A stretch of DNA of 6,787 bases, taken from [Eubacterium] saphenum (GTDB lineage: Bacteria > Bacillota > Clostridia > Oscillospirales > Ruminococcaceae). This document shows, one piece after another, positions 5,595 through 6,787 of the stretch. The position numbers and the translations under genes are program-made. The stretch lies in assembly GCA_004555635.1 (NCBI GenBank), contig SFHN01000070.1, positions 1 to 6,787 on the forward strand, given 5' to 3'. Position 1 is the first letter of the stretch; each line of letters starts with the position of its first letter. The notes under the pieces were generated by a model. It was not told the DNA's origin. It worked only from the letters and a program-made list of their open reading frames with translations, and did not search any database.

Positions 5595-6787
5595 CATTCG
5601 CCTCTTTCGCGGATAGTCAGCTTTATCGGCGTTGCGTTAAGCCCGAACGTTTCACGTATCTGATTTTCGAGGTAGCGCTGATATGAGTAGTGGAAAAGCT
5701 CCTTGCTGTTGCAGAAAACTACAAAGTTCGGAGGGTTGGTTCCTGCCTGCGTCATATAGTAGATTTTCAGGCGCTTGCCCTTGTCGGACGGCGGCTGAAC
5801 GCGGCTTGTCGCATAAGACAGCATATCGTTGAGAACGCCCGTCGAAATGCGCATTCCGTGCTGCTCGTGAACTAGCTTTATCAGTTCAAACAGCTTGTCC
5901 ACGCGCTGGCCCGTTTTTGCCGAGATAAACACAAACGGCGCGTAGCTCATAAACGAAAAGTCCACCTCGAGCTTTTTCGTGAACTCCTGCATTGTCTTGT
6001 CGGTTTTGTCCTCGACAGCGTCCCACTTGTTCACTGCGATAACGCACGCCTTGCCCTTGTCGTGGGCGTAGCCCGCAACCTTGCTGTCCTGCTCGGTAAA
6101 GCCTACAGTCGCGTCGATTACAATAACCGCAACGTCCGCGCGGTCAACCGCCATAAGCGCTCTCAGCACGCTGAAATGTTCGATGTTCTCGGTTACTTTT
6201 GCCTTGCGGCGCATTCCCGCCGTATCGATAAAGACGAACCTGTCCTCGCCGCGGGTTATTTCTGAGTCGATTGCATCACGGGTTGTGCCTGCGATATCGG
6301 ACACAATCGAGCGCTCCTCTCCCGCGATAAAGTTAATCAGCGAGGACTTGCCGACGTTCGGCTTTCCGATAACAGCAACCTTTATCGCGTCCTCGTCGTA
6401 TGGGTCGGGTTCCTCGGGCGGGAGGTTTTCAAAAACTGCCTCTAGCAAGTCGCCCGTGCCGTGTCCGTGAACGGAGGAAACGGGGATAGGCTCGCCAAGT
6501 CCGAGGTTGTAGAACTCGTATATCTCGGGCGGCGGCTCGCCTATGCCGTCAACCTTGTTTACCGCCAGCACAACGGGCTTTCCGCTTTTCATCAGCATTG
6601 TCGCAACATCGCTGTCGTTCGCTGTTACTCCCGTTGTGATATCGGTTACGAAAATGATAGCGTCCGCGCGCTCGATTGCGAGCATCGCCTGCTCTCTCAT
6701 CTGCGCGAGGATAACGTCGTCGGTTTTCGGCTCGATACCGCCGGTATCTATCAGCATAAACTCTCTGTCCAGCCATTCGCAGCGGCT
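5594..6787 (-). CDS. der: ribosome-assembly GTPase Der (EngA), 5' end outside the window
   Basis: Der is an essential tandem-GTPase protein needed for maturation of the 50S ribosomal subunit. The window shows 397 residues; families are about 440 long, so roughly 45-50 N-terminal residues, including the first P-loop, are cut off by the edge. Counting from the edge, the first GTPase domain shows DTGG (14-17) and NKVD (77-80). The second shows the P-loop GKPNVGKS (141-148), DTAG (188-191) followed by the Der-type MRRKAKVTENIEHFSVLRA, NKWD (253-256) and SAKTG (289-293). The C-terminal KH-like domain covers about 315-397, including TQAGTNPPNFVVFCN. The ATG at 6757 is internal: upstream codons read on as EWLDREF, matching the sequence that normally precedes the DTGG motif. 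Der heads the visible operon. Confidence 0.96.
   Translation of the reverse strand, partial: SRCEWLDREFMLIDTGGIEPKTDDVILAQMREQAMLAIERADAIIFVTDITTGVTANDSDVATMLMKSGKPVVLAVNKVDGIGEPPPEIYEFYNLGLGEPIPVSSVHGHGTGDLLEAVFENLPPEEPDPYDEDAIKVAVIGKPNVGKSSLINFIAGEERSIVSDIAGTTRDAIDSEITRGEDRFVFIDTAGMRRKAKVTENIEHFSVLRALMAVDRADVAVIVIDATVGFTEQDSKVAGYAHDKGKACVIAVNKWDAVEDKTDKTMQEFTKKLEVDFSFMSYAPFVFISAKTGQRVDKLFELIKLVHEQHGMRISTGVLNDMLSYATSRVQPPSDKGKRLKIYYMTQAGTNPPNFVVFCNSKELFHYSYQRYLENQIRETFGLNATPIKLTIRERGE
5601..5607 (-). promoter_or_regulatory. ribosome binding site inside the 3' end of der
   Basis: AAAGAGG on the minus strand lies within the last codons of der. It sits 3 bases from the ATG at 5597 and 6 bases from the ATG at 5594, which favours the second ATG as the start of the downstream membrane-protein gene and suggests coupled translation. 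Confidence 0.55.

Noticed and set aside
5594..6757. ATG at 6757 as the start of der
   Set aside because: The frame stays open to the window edge with residues that match Der, and starting at 6757 would remove the first P-loop. The gene is cut by the edge.

Overview
The window looks like a chromosomal segment of a low-abundance-type gut Clostridia (Oscillospiraceae/Ruminococcaceae-like Firmicutes). The reasons are the compact operon with GGAGG-type ribosome binding sites, the der/plsY/gpsA gene order typical of Firmicutes, fairly GC-rich coding sequence, and an intergenic hairpin pair that resembles ones I recall from Oscillospiraceae genomes. The taxon is an inference.

Layout: bases 1-87 are the last 28 codons of an unidentified gene on the + strand. 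Bases 88-511 hold no gene. They carry a clear bidirectional terminator and then a dense series of inverted repeats, including two near-identical 47-base units 69 bases apart. From 512 to the right edge all genes are on the minus strand and tightly packed. In transcription order (right to left) they are der (5' end outside the window), a two-helix membrane protein of unknown function, plsY, gpsA, an Abi_2/AbiD/AbiF-type HEPN protein, and a 640-residue protein with TerB_N- and TerB_C-like regions. Gaps are between -3 and +22 bases, I see no terminator between genes, and every visible junction has a Shine-Dalgarno sequence. The genes are therefore probably one transcription unit. Its promoter is not in the window.

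How the genes fit together: Der is a ribosome-assembly GTPase. GpsA makes sn-glycerol-3-phosphate and PlsY acylates it, so these two carry out consecutive steps at the start of phospholipid synthesis. The last two genes do not belong to that pathway. The HEPN protein is from a family tied to abortive infection, and TerB-related domains have been linked to stress and phage-response systems. They look like a two-gene defence-type cassette placed at the 3' end of a housekeeping operon, with the TerB-type gene starting at TTG 20 bases after the HEPN gene. This cassette and the hairpin cluster behind it are the parts most worth a second look.
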